This document shows, piece by piece, positions 17,682 through 29,928 of a stretch of DNA of 64,000 nucleotides. Positions within the stretch are counted from its first letter, which is position 1, and every line of letters starts with the position of its first letter. The stretch is from NCBI RefSeq assembly GCF_016735685.1, contig NZ_JAERRA010000001.1, positions 1,178,001 to 1,242,000 on the forward strand. Direction: 5' to 3'. The position numbers and the translations under genes were made by a program. The DNA is from Piscinibacter lacus. Lineage in GTDB: Bacteria > Pseudomonadota > Gammaproteobacteria > Burkholderiales > Burkholderiaceae_C. The notes under the pieces are model-generated. The model ran no database searches. It saw nothing but the letters and a program-made list of their open reading frames with translations, and was not told where the DNA came from.

Positions 17682-17909
17682 TCAGGTGTTGGCGAGCTCC
17701 TTGCAGCTCGGTGCGCACACCGTCTGCACCTTGCCCAGCAGCCGCCGGCTTTTCAGCTGGGAGCGCAGGCGGTGCTTGCCGCAAAGAAAGCAGGACATGG
17801 TGCTCGAAGAGAAGGCACCAGAGGACACGAAGGGAGAGCCGGGAGCCTTGCTTTTGTAGCGCAGGCCGTTTTCGGCGACTTTGGTGGTGGTGTCGGAGGA
17901 TGCAGCCAT
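17682..17909 (-). CDS. Small CxxC protein of unknown function
   Basis: The 75 residues have a Ser/Thr-rich N-terminus and then STMSCFLCGKHRLRSQLKSR with a CxxC-x-H knuckle and another Cys in TVCAPSCKEL, suggesting a small zinc-binding domain. The stop is one base from the start of the H-NS-like gene, so the two are probably co-transcribed. A GACAAT hexamer ends only 6 bases before the ATG, so the transcript could be leaderless. The family looks conserved in relatives, but I cannot name it. Confidence 0.65.
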   Translation of the reverse strand: MAASSDTTTKVAENGLRYKSKAPGSPFVSSGAFSSSTMSCFLCGKHRLRSQLKSRRLLGKVQTVCAPSCKELANT

Positions 17910-17915
17910 CCCTCT

Positions 17916-17945
17916 ATTGTCCTCGACTGCGACAGTCCTTGCCAA
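17916..17945 (-). promoter_or_regulatory. Candidate promoter of the CxxC/H-NS-like gene pair
   Basis: On the minus strand TTGGCA and GACAAT are separated by 18 bases, and the spacer holds the short inverted repeat GACTG-CGA-CAGTC. The -10 is 6 bases from the start codon, which would give a leaderless message. Confidence 0.35.
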
Positions 17946-18053
17946 GCTGAAACGCTGCCGACCTGCAAATCGGCGGGCCTTGGGGGGCTGCTGGTTAGCA
18001 TGGGCCTGCGTTCCGGCCTCCCGTCGGGCCGTCCGTCCCGTCTGCCGCTGCCC

Positions 18054-18983
18054 ATGATCCTCTACGAACGGCCCAACGGGCTGCGCCTCTTCTTCGCCCT
18101 GCGCGGCTCCATCCTGCCGCGCATTGCGCCGAGCCTGCTGACCTGTACGCTGCTGGCCGTGGTGGTCACCCTCAGCCACGGCGTGCTGTTCCAGTGGAAG
18201 ATCACCCTGACGCCGGTGCCCTTCTCGCTGATCGGCCTGGCGCTGGCGATCTTCCTGGGCTTTCGCAACAGCACGGCCTACGACCGCTACTGGGAGGCCC
18301 GCGGGCTCTGGGGCCAGATGGTCGAGTCCTCGCGCACCCTGGCGCGACAGTGGCTGAGCCTGGTGCGACCGCTCGAGGACAGCGTGCCCGGTCGGCAGCG
18401 CCACGGCGACTTCGTGCGCCGCTGCATCGCCCACGCCCATCTGGTGCGCCACCAGTTGCGCGGCAGCGCGCCTGGCGCGGAGCTGGCGCGCCTCATCGGC
18501 CCGGAGGAGGCGGCAGCCGCCCAGCGCCTGCGCCTGCCCAGCGAAGCCCTGCTGCGCCGCAATGCCGAGCTGCTCGGCGAGGCGCTGGCGCAGGGGCGGG
18601 TGGCGCCGGCCCTGGCGGCCGAGATCGACCGCTCGCTGGCGGCCCTGACCCATGCCCATGCCGGCTGCGAGCGCCTGCGCGGCACGCCCATCCCCTTTGC
18701 CTACATGCTGCTGCTGCACCGCACGGCCTACCTCTACTGCTTCCTGCTGCCCTTCGGCCTGATCGACCAACTGGGCTTCATGACGCCCTTCGTGGTGGCC
18801 ATCGTGGCCTACACCTTCTTCGGCCTCGATGCGCTCGGCGACGAGATCGAGCAGCCTTTCGGCCTGAGCGCCCATCACCTGCCGCTCGATGCCCTGTGCC
18901 GCATCATCGAGATCGACCTGCTCGAAGCCCTGGGCGAGCCCGCACCCGCGCCGCTGCAAGCGGTCGACGGCTGCCTGCACTGA
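18054..18983 (+). CDS. Bestrophin-family (YneE/UPF0187) membrane protein
   Basis: The protein has 309 residues and four main membrane segments. The N-terminus MILYERPNGLRLFFALRGSI is like bacterial bestrophins, and the conserved FLGFRNSTAYDRYWEARGLWG motif is present, as is the C-terminal FFGLDALGDEIEQPFG motif. Family members form pentameric ion channels (KpBest is cation-selective). An in-frame ATG at 18000 would add 18 Arg/Pro-rich residues; neither start has a clear ribosome-binding site, and 18054 fits the family start better. A strong bidirectional terminator follows. Confidence 0.9.
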   Translation: MILYERPNGLRLFFALRGSILPRIAPSLLTCTLLAVVVTLSHGVLFQWKITLTPVPFSLIGLALAIFLGFRNSTAYDRYWEARGLWGQMVESSRTLARQWLSLVRPLEDSVPGRQRHGDFVRRCIAHAHLVRHQLRGSAPGAELARLIGPEEAAAAQRLRLPSEALLRRNAELLGEALAQGRVAPALAAEIDRSLAALTHAHAGCERLRGTPIPFAYMLLLHRTAYLYCFLLPFGLIDQLGFMTPFVVAIVAYTFFGLDALGDEIEQPFGLSAHHLPLDALCRIIEIDLLEALGEPAPAPLQAVDGCLH

Positions 18984-18994
18984 GGGCCCGGAAT

Positions 18995-19038
18995 GAAGAA
19001 AACCCCGCCGGGCCATGCGGCCGGGCGGGGTTTTCTTC
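18995..19038. terminator. Bidirectional intrinsic terminator (bestrophin gene / rpmG)
   Basis: A perfect 15-base stem, GAAGAAAACCCCGCC with GGCGGGGTTTTCTTC, encloses a 14-base loop that can pair further. It provides a T-run on both strands and sits between convergent genes. Confidence 0.85.
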
Positions 19039-19076
19039 GGGTCTGCACGCGGCGCTGCACAGGCAGCGCCCGGACA

Positions 19077-19247
19077 TCACTTCAGCTTCACTTCCTTGTA
19101 GGCCACGTGCTTGCGGGCCTTGGGGTCGAACTTCGAAAACTCCAGCTTCTCGGGCGTGGTCTTCTTGTTCTTGGTGGTGGTGTAGAAGTGGCCGGTGCCC
19201 GCGGTGGACTCCAGCTTGACCTTTTCGCGTCCGCCTTTGGCTGCCAT
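19077..19247 (-). CDS. rpmG: 50S ribosomal protein L33
   Basis: The 56 residues start [20 protein letters not shown], then [14 protein letters not shown] and end with [10 protein letters not shown], the standard proteobacterial L33 sequence without the zinc-binding cysteines of the other L33 class. CAGGAG lies 6 bases before the ATG. It is 41 bases downstream of rpmB on the same strand, the usual rpmBG operon, and is closed by the bidirectional terminator at 18995-19038. Confidence 0.95.
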   Translation of the reverse strand: MAAKGGREKVKLESTAGTGHFYTTTKNKKTTPEKLEFSKFDPKARKHVAYKEVKLK

Positions 19248-19288
19248 GGCTAGCTCCTGAAATCAGCGTGATGGATGGGGGGTGCGGC

Positions 19289-19522
19289 TCAGAGCTCGCC
19301 CTTGGCGCGCAGCTCGGCGACGACCTGATCGATGCCGACCTTGTCGATCAGCCGCAGCGCGGCGCCGCTGATGCGCAGGCGCACCCAGCGGTTCTCGGTC
19401 TCCAGCCAGAAGCGGCGGTACTGCAGGTTGGGCAGGAACCGACGCTTGGTCTTGTTGTTGGCGTGGGAGACGTTGTTCCCGACCATCGGGCGCTTGCCCG
19501 TGACTTGACAGACGCGTGCCAT
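19289..19522 (-). CDS. rpmB: 50S ribosomal protein L28
   Basis: The 77 residues start [20 protein letters not shown], followed by [19 protein letters not shown] and the C-terminal [18 protein letters not shown], diagnostic of L28. AGAAG lies a short distance upstream. It is the first gene of the rpmBG operon; the candidate promoter is about 190 bases upstream. Confidence 0.96.
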   Translation of the reverse strand: MARVCQVTGKRPMVGNNVSHANNKTKRRFLPNLQYRRFWLETENRWVRLRISGAALRLIDKVGIDQVVAELRAKGEL

Positions 19523-19708
19523 GACGCTTCTCCGATCTGTGTTTCGAATCGACCTGCAGAGCAGGGCCCGCCCCCATCGGCGGCCCTGGTGTCGGCCCCT
19601 GCCTTCCCGGACCACCCGAAACGGGCTGCCCGGTGGGGCGTTGCCGGTGCCTTGCGGCGCGTCCTGCTCGGGCTTTTCGGCCCGGGTCGGATTCCGACAA
19701 AAACGCGC

Positions 19709-19714
19709 ATTATA
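19709..19714 (-). promoter_or_regulatory. -10 element of the rpmB-rpmG promoter
   Basis: On the minus strand a perfect TATAAT is followed by GCGCG, a GC-rich stretch like the discriminators of stringently controlled ribosomal promoters. The -35 region is poor, and about 187 bases of leader would precede rpmB. Confidence 0.55.
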
Positions 19715-19768
19715 GACAGGCCCGCAACACCGGGACAGCCCCGACCGCAGCCCCGCCGAGCGCAGGCT

Positions 19769-21666
<1,898 letters not shown>

Positions 21667-21703
21667 AGCCGGCCCGCGCGGGGGCTTCGGCCACAATCCG
21701 CGC

Positions 21704-24001
21704 ATGAGTTTTCCCCTTGGATCGCTGGGGTCCGCCCCCCGGCCGGTGGAGCGGTCGGAGTCCTCGGCCGCGCCCGCGGCCCGGCGGCCCCTGCTGCGCC
21801 TCTTCGGCCTGATCGCGCTGTTCTGGCTGGCCCTGGCCCTGGGCAGCTACAGCCCGCTGGATGCGGCCTGGTCGACTTCGGGCGACGGCAGCGGCCAGGT
21901 GCGCAACCACGCCGGCCTGATCGGCGCCTGGCTGGCCGACCTGCTGCTCTTCCTCTTCGGCCACTCGGCCTGGTGGCTGCTGCCGGTCGGCCTGCGCGCG
22001 CTGCTGCGGCGCGCCCCGGCGGCCGGCCTGCCGCTGCTGCTGGGCCTGGCTGCCCTGCTGGCTGCAAGCTGCGCGCTGGAATGGTCGCGCTTCTACCGGT
22101 TCGAGGCGGCCCTGCCCGGCGCCCAGGGCGGCGGGGTGCTGGGCATGATGCTGGGCCAGGGCAGCCTGACCGCCTTCGGCCATGCCGCTTCCGGCGCACT
22201 GGGCATTGCCGCGCTGCTGGCCGCGCTGCCGCTGGCCCTGGGCTTTTCCTGGCTGCGGCTGGCCGAGGCCCTGGGCGCCGGCCTCGATCGCCTGCGCGAG
22301 CAGCGCCGCCACCGTGTCGAGCGGGCCGAGGATGCCCGCCTGGGCGAGCAGGCCCTGCGCGAGCGCGAAGTCGAACTGGCCCTAGACCGCGAGCCCCAGA
22401 TCGCCCATCCCCCGGTCGTGATCGACCCGCCGCCGCCCGAGATCAAGCCCTCGCGCCGCGTGCAGCAGGAGATGCAGCCGCCGCTGTTCCGCGAGCCCGG
22501 CGACAGCAAGCTGCCGCAGGTCCATCTGCTCGATGCCGCGCCGGGCGCGCAGACCACCGTCACGCCCGAGACGCTGGAGATGACCAGCCGGCTGATCGAG
22601 AAGAAGCTCAAGGACTTCGGCGTCGAGGTGCGCGTGGTGGCCGCCTCGCCCGGCCCGGTCATCACCCGCTACGAGATCGAGCCGGCCACCGGCGTGAAGG
22701 GCGCGCAGGTCGTCAACCTGGCCAAGGACCTGGCTCGCTCGCTGAGCCTGGTGTCGATCCGCGTGGTCGAGACCATTCCCGGCAAGACCACCATGGCCCT
22801 GGAGCTGCCCAACGCCCGGCGCCAGACCATCCGCTTGGCCGAGATCCTCGGCTCCAAGGCCTACAACGACGCGGCCTCCATGCTGACCATGGGCCTGGGC
22901 AAGGACATCGTCGGCGGCCCGGTGGTGGCCGACCTGGCCAAGATGCCGCACTGCCTGGTGGCCGGCACCACCGGCTCGGGCAAGTCGGTCGGCATCAACG
23001 CCATGATCCTCAGCCTGCTCTACAAGGCCGAGGCGCGCGATGTGCGGCTGATCCTGATCGACCCGAAGATGCTGGAGATGAGCGTCTACGAGGCCATCCC
23101 TCACCTGCTCTGCCCCGTCGTCACCGACATGAAGCAGGCGGCCAATGCGCTGAACTGGGGGGTGGGCGAGATGGAGCGGCGCTACAAGCTGCTCAGCAAG
23201 CTGGGCGTGCGCAACCTCGCCGGCTACAACAAGAAGCTCGACGAGGCCCGCGAGCGCGGCGAGTTGCTGCCCAATCCCTTCAGCCTGACGCCCGAGGCGC
23301 CCGAGCCGCTGGATCGCCTGCCGCACATCGTCATCGTCATCGACGAGCTGGCCGACCTGATGATGGTGGTGGGCAAGAAGATCGAGGAACTGATCGCCCG
23401 CCTCGCGCAGAAGGCGCGCGCCGCCGGCATCCACCTGATCCTAGCCACCCAGCGGCCCAGCGTGGACGTGATCACCGGCCTCATCAAGGCCAACATCCCG
23501 ACCCGCATCGCCTTCCAGGTCAGCAGCAAGATCGACAGCCGCACCATCCTCGACCAGATGGGCGCCGAGGCCCTGCTCGGCATGGGCGACATGCTCTACA
23601 TGCCCAGCGGCACCGGCCTGCCGGTGCGGGTGCACGGCGCCTTCGTCAGCGACGAGGAGGTGCACCGCGTGGTCGACTACCTCAAGAGCCAGGGCGAGCC
23701 CAACTACATCGAGGGCATCCTTGAAGGCGGCACGCTCGACGGCGAGGACGGCAACGACAGCAATGCCACCGGCCTGGGCGCCAGCGGCGAGGGCGAGTCC
23801 GACCCGATGTACGACCAGGCCGTCGCCATCGTGCTGCAGAACCGCAAGGCCTCCATCTCGCTGGTGCAGCGCCATCTGCGCATTGGCTACAACCGCGCGG
23901 CCCGATTGCTGGAACAGATGGAGAAGTCCGGACTCGTATCGGCCATGTCCACCAACGGCAACCGCGACCTGATCGTGCCGCGTCGCGACGAATCCGCATG
24001 A
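21704..24001 (+). CDS. ftsK: DNA translocase FtsK
   Basis: Septal DNA pump for chromosome dimer resolution. The 765 residues comprise an N-terminal membrane domain (about four helices to residue 185), a short linker, and the RecA-like motor with Walker A GTTGSGKS at about 421-428, Walker [11 protein letters not shown] and an IDELADLMM motif. The C-terminal gamma domain ([21 protein letters not shown]) reads polarity sequences. The linker is much shorter than in E. coli. There is no Shine-Dalgarno; CACAAT ends 6 bases before the ATG, so the message may be leaderless. It overlaps lolA by four bases. Confidence 0.96.
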   Translation: MSFPLGSLGSAPRPVERSESSAAPAARRPLLRLFGLIALFWLALALGSYSPLDAAWSTSGDGSGQVRNHAGLIGAWLADLLLFLFGHSAWWLLPVGLRALLRRAPAAGLPLLLGLAALLAASCALEWSRFYRFEAALPGAQGGGVLGMMLGQGSLTAFGHAASGALGIAALLAALPLALGFSWLRLAEALGAGLDRLREQRRHRVERAEDARLGEQALREREVELALDREPQIAHPPVVIDPPPPEIKPSRRVQQEMQPPLFREPGDSKLPQVHLLDAAPGAQTTVTPETLEMTSRLIEKKLKDFGVEVRVVAASPGPVITRYEIEPATGVKGAQVVNLAKDLARSLSLVSIRVVETIPGKTTMALELPNARRQTIRLAEILGSKAYNDAASMLTMGLGKDIVGGPVVADLAKMPHCLVAGTTGSGKSVGINAMILSLLYKAEARDVRLILIDPKMLEMSVYEAIPHLLCPVVTDMKQAANALNWGVGEMERRYKLLSKLGVRNLAGYNKKLDEARERGELLPNPFSLTPEAPEPLDRLPHIVIVIDELADLMMVVGKKIEELIARLAQKARAAGIHLILATQRPSVDVITGLIKANIPTRIAFQVSSKIDSRTILDQMGAEALLGMGDMLYMPSGTGLPVRVHGAFVSDEEVHRVVDYLKSQGEPNYIEGILEGGTLDGEDGNDSNATGLGASGEGESDPMYDQAVAIVLQNRKASISLVQRHLRIGYNRAARLLEQMEKSGLVSAMSTNGNRDLIVPRRDESA

Positions 24002-24648
24002 AGACCCTTCGCCCCACCGCCTCGTCCGTCCCCCGCCGCTGGCTGATCGCCGGCGCCTGCGGCCTGCTGCTGGCCGCGGCCCTGCCGGCCCGTGCCGATG
24101 CCCTGGGCACGCTGCAGGCCTTCGTCGACGAGGTCAAGACCGGCCGCGCCAGCTTCACCCAGACCGTCAGCTCGCCCGACGGCAGCAAGGTCAAGCGCAG
24201 CAGCGGCCGCTTCGAGTTCATGCGGCCCGACCGCTTCCGCTTCGCCTACGACGCGCCCTTCGAGCAGCTCATCGTCGGCGACGGCCAGCAGGTCTGGCTG
24301 CACGATGTCGATCTCGAACAGGTCACTGTGCGACCGATGAACCAGGCCCTGGGCGCCACCCCGGCGGCCCTGCTGGCCGGCGGCAAGGTCGACAAGGACT
24401 TCAAGCTTGAAGCCCTGCCCGATGCCGAGGGCCAGCAATGGCTGCGCGCGACACCGCGCATCGGCGACAGCGGCATCCAGAGCCTGAAGATCGCCTTCCG
24501 CGACAAGGCGCTGAGCGAGGTCGAGATCCTCGACGCCTTCGGCCAGCGCTCGCGCATCGTCTTCAGCGCCGTGGAGAGCAATCCGGTGCTGGCGGCCGAT
24601 CGCTTCCGCTTCACGCCGCCCAAGGGCGCGGACGTGCTGCGGCCCTGA
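23998..24648 (+). CDS. lolA: Outer-membrane lipoprotein carrier protein LolA
   Basis: Periplasmic chaperone that takes lipoproteins from LolCDE to LolB. The 216 residues begin with a signal peptide ([20 protein letters not shown]). The mature part carries [20 protein letters not shown] and the [24 protein letters not shown] region characteristic of LolA, then [15 protein letters not shown]. Its ATG overlaps the ftsK stop (ATGA), and rarA follows 51 bases later, the common betaproteobacterial order. Confidence 0.94.
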   Translation: MKTLRPTASSVPRRWLIAGACGLLLAAALPARADALGTLQAFVDEVKTGRASFTQTVSSPDGSKVKRSSGRFEFMRPDRFRFAYDAPFEQLIVGDGQQVWLHDVDLEQVTVRPMNQALGATPAALLAGGKVDKDFKLEALPDAEGQQWLRATPRIGDSGIQSLKIAFRDKALSEVEILDAFGQRSRIVFSAVESNPVLAADRFRFTPPKGADVLRP

Positions 24649-24699
24649 GGCCGTCGGCCCGCCGCAGCGCCCGCACCGCGCCGCCCCGCCCTGCCGAAC

Positions 24700-26052
24700 G
24701 TGGCTGCCCGCCCCGACCCTGCCGCGCCGCTGGCCGAGCGCCTGCGGCCGCGCCACCTCGACGAGGTCATCGGCCAGCCGCAATTGCTCGGCCCCGGCCA
24801 GCCGCTGCGCATGGCCTTCGAGACCGGGCGCCTGCATTCCATGATCCTCTGGGGTCCGCCCGGCACCGGCAAGACCACGCTGGCGCGCCTGACGGCCGAG
24901 GCCTTCGGCGCGCGCTTCATCGCCATCTCGGCCGTGCTCGGCGGCGTGAAGGACATCCGCGAGGCGGTCGACCTGGCCCAGGCCGCCCGCGGCGCCGCGC
25001 CGGCCGCGGCCCCCGACCTGCTCAGCGCCGCCGCCGCGCCGGCCGCGCCCGCAGCCCGCTGCATCGTCTTCGTCGACGAGGTGCACCGCTTCAACAAGGC
25101 CCAGCAGGACGCCTTCCTGCCGCATGTGGAAAGCGGGCTCTTCACCTTCATCGGCGCGACCACCGAGAACCCCAGCTTCGAGGTCAATGCCGCGCTGCTC
25201 TCGCGCGCCACCGTGCATGTGCTGCAACCGCTGGGCGAGGCCGACCAGGCCGTGCTGCTCGAACGCGGCCGCGCCCTGCTGGACGCGCCGCCCCTCGCGG
25301 ACGAGGCCCAGGCGCGCCTGATCGGCTATGCCGACGGCGATGCCCGCCGCCTGCTCAACACCTACGAGAACGTGGTGGCCATGCTGCCGCAGGGCACGGC
25401 CAGCATCGATGCGGCCCTGCTGGAAAAGCTGCTCGGCGCGCAACTGCGTCGCTACGACAAGGGCGGCGACGCCTTCTACGACAGCATCTCCGCCCTGCAC
25501 AAGAGCGTGCGCGGCTCCAGCCCCGATGCCGCGCTCTACTGGATGGTGCGCATGCTCGACGGCGGTGCCGACGGCCGCTACATCGGCCGCCGCCTGATCC
25601 GCATGGCCGCCGAGGACATCGGCCTGGCCGACCCGCGCGCCCTGCGCCTGTGCCTGGATGCGGTCGAGACCTATGAGCGCCTGGGCTCGCCCGAGGGCGA
25701 GCTGGCCCTGGCCGAGGCGGTGATCTACCTGGCCGTCGCGCCCAAGAGCAATGCCGTCTACACCGCCTACAAGGCGGCGCGCCGCCTGGTCGCGCAGGAC
25801 GGCAGCCGGCCGGTGCCGCTGCACCTGCGCAATGCGCCCACCCAGCTCATGAAGCAGCTCGACCACGGCAAGGATTACCGCTACGCCCACGACGAGGCCG
25901 GGGCCTATGCCGCGGGCGAGCGCTACTTTCCCGAGGGCCTGCCCGAGCCGCGCTTCTACGAACCCGTGCCGCGCGGCCTGGAGCTCAAGATCGGCGAGAA
26001 GCTCGCGCAACTGCGCCAGCTTGATGCCGAGGCCCGCGGTCGCAAGGGCTGA
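24700..26052 (+). CDS. rarA: Replication-associated recombination protein A (RarA/MgsA)
   Basis: An AAA+ clamp-loader-like ATPase acting at stalled forks. The 450 residues begin at a GTG codon and contain LAERLRPRHLDEVIGQ, Walker A GPPGTGKTTLARL, Walker B CIVFVDEVHRFNKAQQDAFL, sensor 1 GATTENPSFE and the C-terminal tetramerisation region with HKSVRGSSPDAALYWM. An Ala/Pro-rich insert of about 20 residues sits before Walker B. It is the third gene of the ftsK-lolA-rarA group. Confidence 0.95.
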   Translation: MAARPDPAAPLAERLRPRHLDEVIGQPQLLGPGQPLRMAFETGRLHSMILWGPPGTGKTTLARLTAEAFGARFIAISAVLGGVKDIREAVDLAQAARGAAPAAAPDLLSAAAAPAAPAARCIVFVDEVHRFNKAQQDAFLPHVESGLFTFIGATTENPSFEVNAALLSRATVHVLQPLGEADQAVLLERGRALLDAPPLADEAQARLIGYADGDARRLLNTYENVVAMLPQGTASIDAALLEKLLGAQLRRYDKGGDAFYDSISALHKSVRGSSPDAALYWMVRMLDGGADGRYIGRRLIRMAAEDIGLADPRALRLCLDAVETYERLGSPEGELALAEAVIYLAVAPKSNAVYTAYKAARRLVAQDGSRPVPLHLRNAPTQLMKQLDHGKDYRYAHDEAGAYAAGERYFPEGLPEPRFYEPVPRGLELKIGEKLAQLRQLDAEARGRKG

Positions 26053-26223
26053 GCCCGGCGCCCCCCGCGCGGCGGGTCTTCCCTGCCGGGCCGGTGCGGG
26101 GGCCGCCGCTACACTCGCGCCGCCCTGAGCAAGGCCCCGGGGGCGGGCCGGCGGGCTTCTTGCTCTGCACCGTCCCGGCCACCGGCGGCGCCGACCCGCC
26201 CGCAGCGCGATCCCCACCACGCG

Positions 26224-27147
26224 ATGGACATCTTCCTCCAGCAGATCATCAACGGCCTGGTCCTCGGCAGCATCTATGCGCTGGTGGCCCTGGGCTACAC
26301 CATGGTCTACGGGATCATCAACCTGATCAACTTCGCCCATGGCGAGGTGCTGATGGTCGGCGCCATGGTGAGCTGGACGGTCATCACCCTGATCGGTCCC
26401 GGCACCCTGCCCGGGGTGCTGCTGCTGCTGATCGCGCTGGCCGTGGCCATGGGCGTGTGCATGGTGCTGAACGTGGCGATCGAGCGCCTGGCCTACCGGC
26501 CGCTGCGCGATGCGCCGCGGCTCGCACCGCTGATCACCGCCATGGGCGTCAGCCTGCTGCTGCAGACGCTGGCGATGATCCTGTGGAAGCCCGGCTACAA
26601 GCCCTATCCGACGCTGCTGCCCAACCAGGTCTTCCACGTCGGCGGGGCGGTCATCACCTTCACGCAGGTGGCGATCCTCGGCGTCACCGCGCTCACCCTG
26701 GCCGGCCTGATGCTGCTGATCCACCGCAGCCGCCTGGGCCGCGCGATGCGCGCCACGGCCGAGAACCCGCGCGTGGCCGCGCTGATGGGCGTGCGGCCCG
26801 ACACGGTGATTGCCGCCACCTTCGCCATCGGCGCCGCCCTGGCGGCGCTGGCCGGTGTGATGGTGGCCAGCAACTACGGCTCGGTCCAGCATGCGATGGG
26901 CTTCCTGCCCGGGCTCAAGGCCTTCACCGCCGCCGTCTTCGGCGGCATCGGCAACCTGCCGGGGGCCATGGTCGGCGGCCTGCTGCTGGGCCTGATCGAG
27001 TCGCTCGGCGCAGGCTACATCGGCCCGCTGACCGGCGGCGTGCTGGGCAGCCACTACCAGGACATCTTCGCCTTCATCGTGCTGATCCTGGTGCTGACGC
27101 TGCGGCCGCAGGGCCTGCTCGGCGAGCGCGTGGCCGACCGTGCCTGA
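26224..27147 (+). CDS. livH: Branched-chain amino-acid ABC transporter permease LivH
   Basis: A 307-residue inner-membrane permease with about eight helices. Diagnostic motifs are QQIINGLVLGSIYALVALGYTM at the N-terminus, INFAHGE, the RAMRATAENPRVAALMGV cytoplasmic loop that contacts the ATPases, and FGGIGNLPGAMVGG. A TACACT hexamer at 26110 is a possible -10. It is the first gene of livHMGF; no periplasmic binding protein gene is next to it, so LivK must be encoded elsewhere. Confidence 0.93.
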   Translation: MDIFLQQIINGLVLGSIYALVALGYTMVYGIINLINFAHGEVLMVGAMVSWTVITLIGPGTLPGVLLLLIALAVAMGVCMVLNVAIERLAYRPLRDAPRLAPLITAMGVSLLLQTLAMILWKPGYKPYPTLLPNQVFHVGGAVITFTQVAILGVTALTLAGLMLLIHRSRLGRAMRATAENPRVAALMGVRPDTVIAATFAIGAALAALAGVMVASNYGSVQHAMGFLPGLKAFTAAVFGGIGNLPGAMVGGLLLGLIESLGAGYIGPLTGGVLGSHYQDIFAFIVLILVLTLRPQGLLGERVADRA

Positions 27148-27157
27148 GGCCCCGGCC

Positions 27158-28330
27158 ATGATGCCCCTCACCGCCTGGGCCAGCCGCCTGCTGCCCGCCG
27201 ATCCGGCCCGGCGCCGGCTCGCCGTCTTCCTGGGCAGCGCGCTGCTGCTGCTGGTGCTGCCGCTGGTCGCGCAGGGCTTCGGCAATGCCTGGGTGCGCAT
27301 CCTCGACACGGCCCTGCTCTATGTGCTGCTGGCCCTGGGCCTGAACATCGTGGTGGGCTATGCCGGCCTGCTCGACCTGGGCTATGTGGCCTTCTACGCG
27401 GTCGGCGCCTACATGTTCGCGCTGCTCGCCAGCCCGCACCTCTTCGAGACCTTCCCCGCCATCGCCGCGCTGCTGCCCAACGGCCTGCACACGCCCATCT
27501 GGCTGGTGCTGCCGCTGGGGGCCGCGCTGGCTGCGCTGGCCGGGGTGATGCTGGGGGCGCCGGTGTTGCGGCTGCGTGGCGATTACCTGGCCATCGTCAC
27601 CCTGGGCTTCGGCGAAATCATCCGCGTGTTCATGAACAACCTGGACGCGCCGCTCAACCTGACCAACGGGCCCAAGGGCCTGTCGGGCATCGACCCGCTG
27701 CGCGTCTTCGGCCTCAACCTCGGTCGGCCGCTGGAGCTGGGCGGCTACACCCTGTCCTCGGTCACGCTGTACTACTACCTCTTCCTGCTGATGGCGGTGC
27801 TGAGCGTGATCGTCTGCGTGCGGCTCGAGAAGAGCCGCATCGGCCGCGCCTGGATGGCCATGCGCGAGGACGAGATCGCCGCCAAGGCCATGGGCCTGAA
27901 TGTGCGCAACCTCAAGCTGCTGGCCTTTGGCATGGGCGCCACCTTCGGCGGCGTGGCGGGCGTGCTGTTCGCGGCCTTCCAGGGCTTCGTGTCGCCGGAA
28001 TCCTTCTCGCTGCACGAATCGGTGCTGATCGTGGCGATGGTGGTGCTGGGCGGACTCGGCCACCTGCCGGGCGTGGTCGTCGGCGCCGTGCTGCTGGCCG
28101 CGCTGCCCGAGGTGCTGCGCTATGTGGCCGGCCCGCTCCAGGCCCTGACCGGCGGCCGGCTGGATGCGGCCATCCTGCGCCAGTTGATGGTGGCCCTGGC
28201 GATGATCGGCATCATGCTGCTGCGCCCGCGCGGCCTGTGGCCGGCGCCCGAGCATGGCCAGCCGGCCCCGCCCCGGCCCGATCCCGCGGCGCTGCCCCCG
28301 GTCGCCGCGAAGCCCGGGAGCCCGCCATGA
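27158..28330 (+). CDS. livM: Branched-chain amino-acid ABC transporter permease LivM
   Basis: The second permease, 390 residues with about ten helices. It has ALGLNIVVGYAGLLDLGYVAFYAVGAY, LRLRGDYLAIVTLGFGEIIRV, the EAA-like loop RAWMAMREDEIAAKAMGLN and VLGGLGHLPGVVVGA. GAGG lies 8 bases before ATG 27158; a GTG at 27140 would overlap livH by 8 bases. The Pro-rich C-terminal tail is short and cytoplasmic. It overlaps livG by four bases, showing coupling. Confidence 0.92.
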   Translation: MMPLTAWASRLLPADPARRRLAVFLGSALLLLVLPLVAQGFGNAWVRILDTALLYVLLALGLNIVVGYAGLLDLGYVAFYAVGAYMFALLASPHLFETFPAIAALLPNGLHTPIWLVLPLGAALAALAGVMLGAPVLRLRGDYLAIVTLGFGEIIRVFMNNLDAPLNLTNGPKGLSGIDPLRVFGLNLGRPLELGGYTLSSVTLYYYLFLLMAVLSVIVCVRLEKSRIGRAWMAMREDEIAAKAMGLNVRNLKLLAFGMGATFGGVAGVLFAAFQGFVSPESFSLHESVLIVAMVVLGGLGHLPGVVVGAVLLAALPEVLRYVAGPLQALTGGRLDAAILRQLMVALAMIGIMLLRPRGLWPAPEHGQPAPPRPDPAALPPVAAKPGSPP

Positions 28331-29133
28331 ACCCGGCTGCGGCGGCCGCCGCCCCCCTGCTCGACGTGCAGGGCGCCAGCAAGCGCTTCGGCGGCCTGCA
28401 GGCGCTCAGCGAGGTCGGCCTGCGCGTGCGGCGTGGCAGCGTGCACGGCCTGATCGGCCCCAATGGCGCCGGCAAGACGACCTTCTTCAACCTGATCACC
28501 GGCCTCTATGCGCCCGATGCCGGCCGCTTCGTGCTCGACGGCCGGGCCTACAAGCCGACGGCGGTGCACGAGGTCGCGCGTGCCGGCATCGCCCGCACCT
28601 TCCAGAACATCCGCCTCTTCGCCGAGATGAGCGCGCTGGAGAACGTGATGGTCGGCCGCCATGCGCGCAGCCATTCGGGCCTGCTCGGTGCCATCCTGCG
28701 CACGCCGGCCTTCCGCCGCGAAGAGGCCGCCATCGCCCAGCGTGCCGGCGAGCTGCTCGACTACGTCGGCCTGGCCGCCTATGCCGAGGCGCGCGCGCGC
28801 ACCCTGAGCTACGGCGACCAGCGCCGGCTGGAGATCGCCCGCGCCCTGGCCACCGAGCCCAAGCTGCTGGCCCTGGACGAGCCGGCCGCCGGCATGAATG
28901 CCACCGAGAAGCTCACCCTGCGCGCCCTGATCGACCGCATCCGCCAGGACGGCTGCACCGTGCTGCTGATCGAGCACGATGTGAAGCTGGTCATGGGCCT
29001 GTGCGATGCCGTGACGGTGCTGGACCACGGCAAGGTCATTGCCGACGGCCGGCCGGCCGAGGTGCAGCGCGATCCGCGCGTGATCGAGGCCTACCTCGGC
29101 GCCGGCCACACGGCCATGCCCACCGCCGCATGA
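28327..29133 (+). CDS. livG: Branched-chain amino-acid ABC transporter ATP-binding protein LivG
   Basis: A 268-residue ABC ATPase. Walker A is GPNGAGKTTF, the Q-loop region is IARTFQNIRLF, the signature is the LivG variant LSYGDQRRLEIARAL, Walker B is LLALDEPAAGMN with NATEK typical of LivG, and the H-loop is LIEHDVKLVM. The C-terminus has the LivG-type VIADGRPAEVQRDPRVIEAYLG. It partners with LivF to energise LivHM. Confidence 0.94.
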   Translation: MNPAAAAAAPLLDVQGASKRFGGLQALSEVGLRVRRGSVHGLIGPNGAGKTTFFNLITGLYAPDAGRFVLDGRAYKPTAVHEVARAGIARTFQNIRLFAEMSALENVMVGRHARSHSGLLGAILRTPAFRREEAAIAQRAGELLDYVGLAAYAEARARTLSYGDQRRLEIARALATEPKLLALDEPAAGMNATEKLTLRALIDRIRQDGCTVLLIEHDVKLVMGLCDAVTVLDHGKVIADGRPAEVQRDPRVIEAYLGAGHTAMPTAA

Positions 29134-29161
29134 AGCTCATGCCCTGCACGAGGCCCACGCG

Positions 29162-29887
<726 letters not shown>

Positions 29888-29898
29888 GGCAGGCCCCC

Positions 29899-29917
29899 GC
29901 CGGCCCGCCGGGCCGGC
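29899..29917. terminator. Convergent hairpin between livF and the reductase gene
   Basis: A perfect 8-base stem GCCGGCCC / GGGCCGGC with a 3-base loop lies in the 41-base gap between two convergent stops. No U-run is present. Confidence 0.45.
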
Positions 29918-29928
29918 GCGTCACACGC

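Noticed and set aside
23887..27309. A 1140-codon open frame on the minus strand antisense to lolA, rarA and livH
   Set aside because: It is a by-product of very high third-position G+C. It shows no domain, is His/Gln/Gly/Ala-biased low-complexity sequence, and lies opposite three well-recognised genes.
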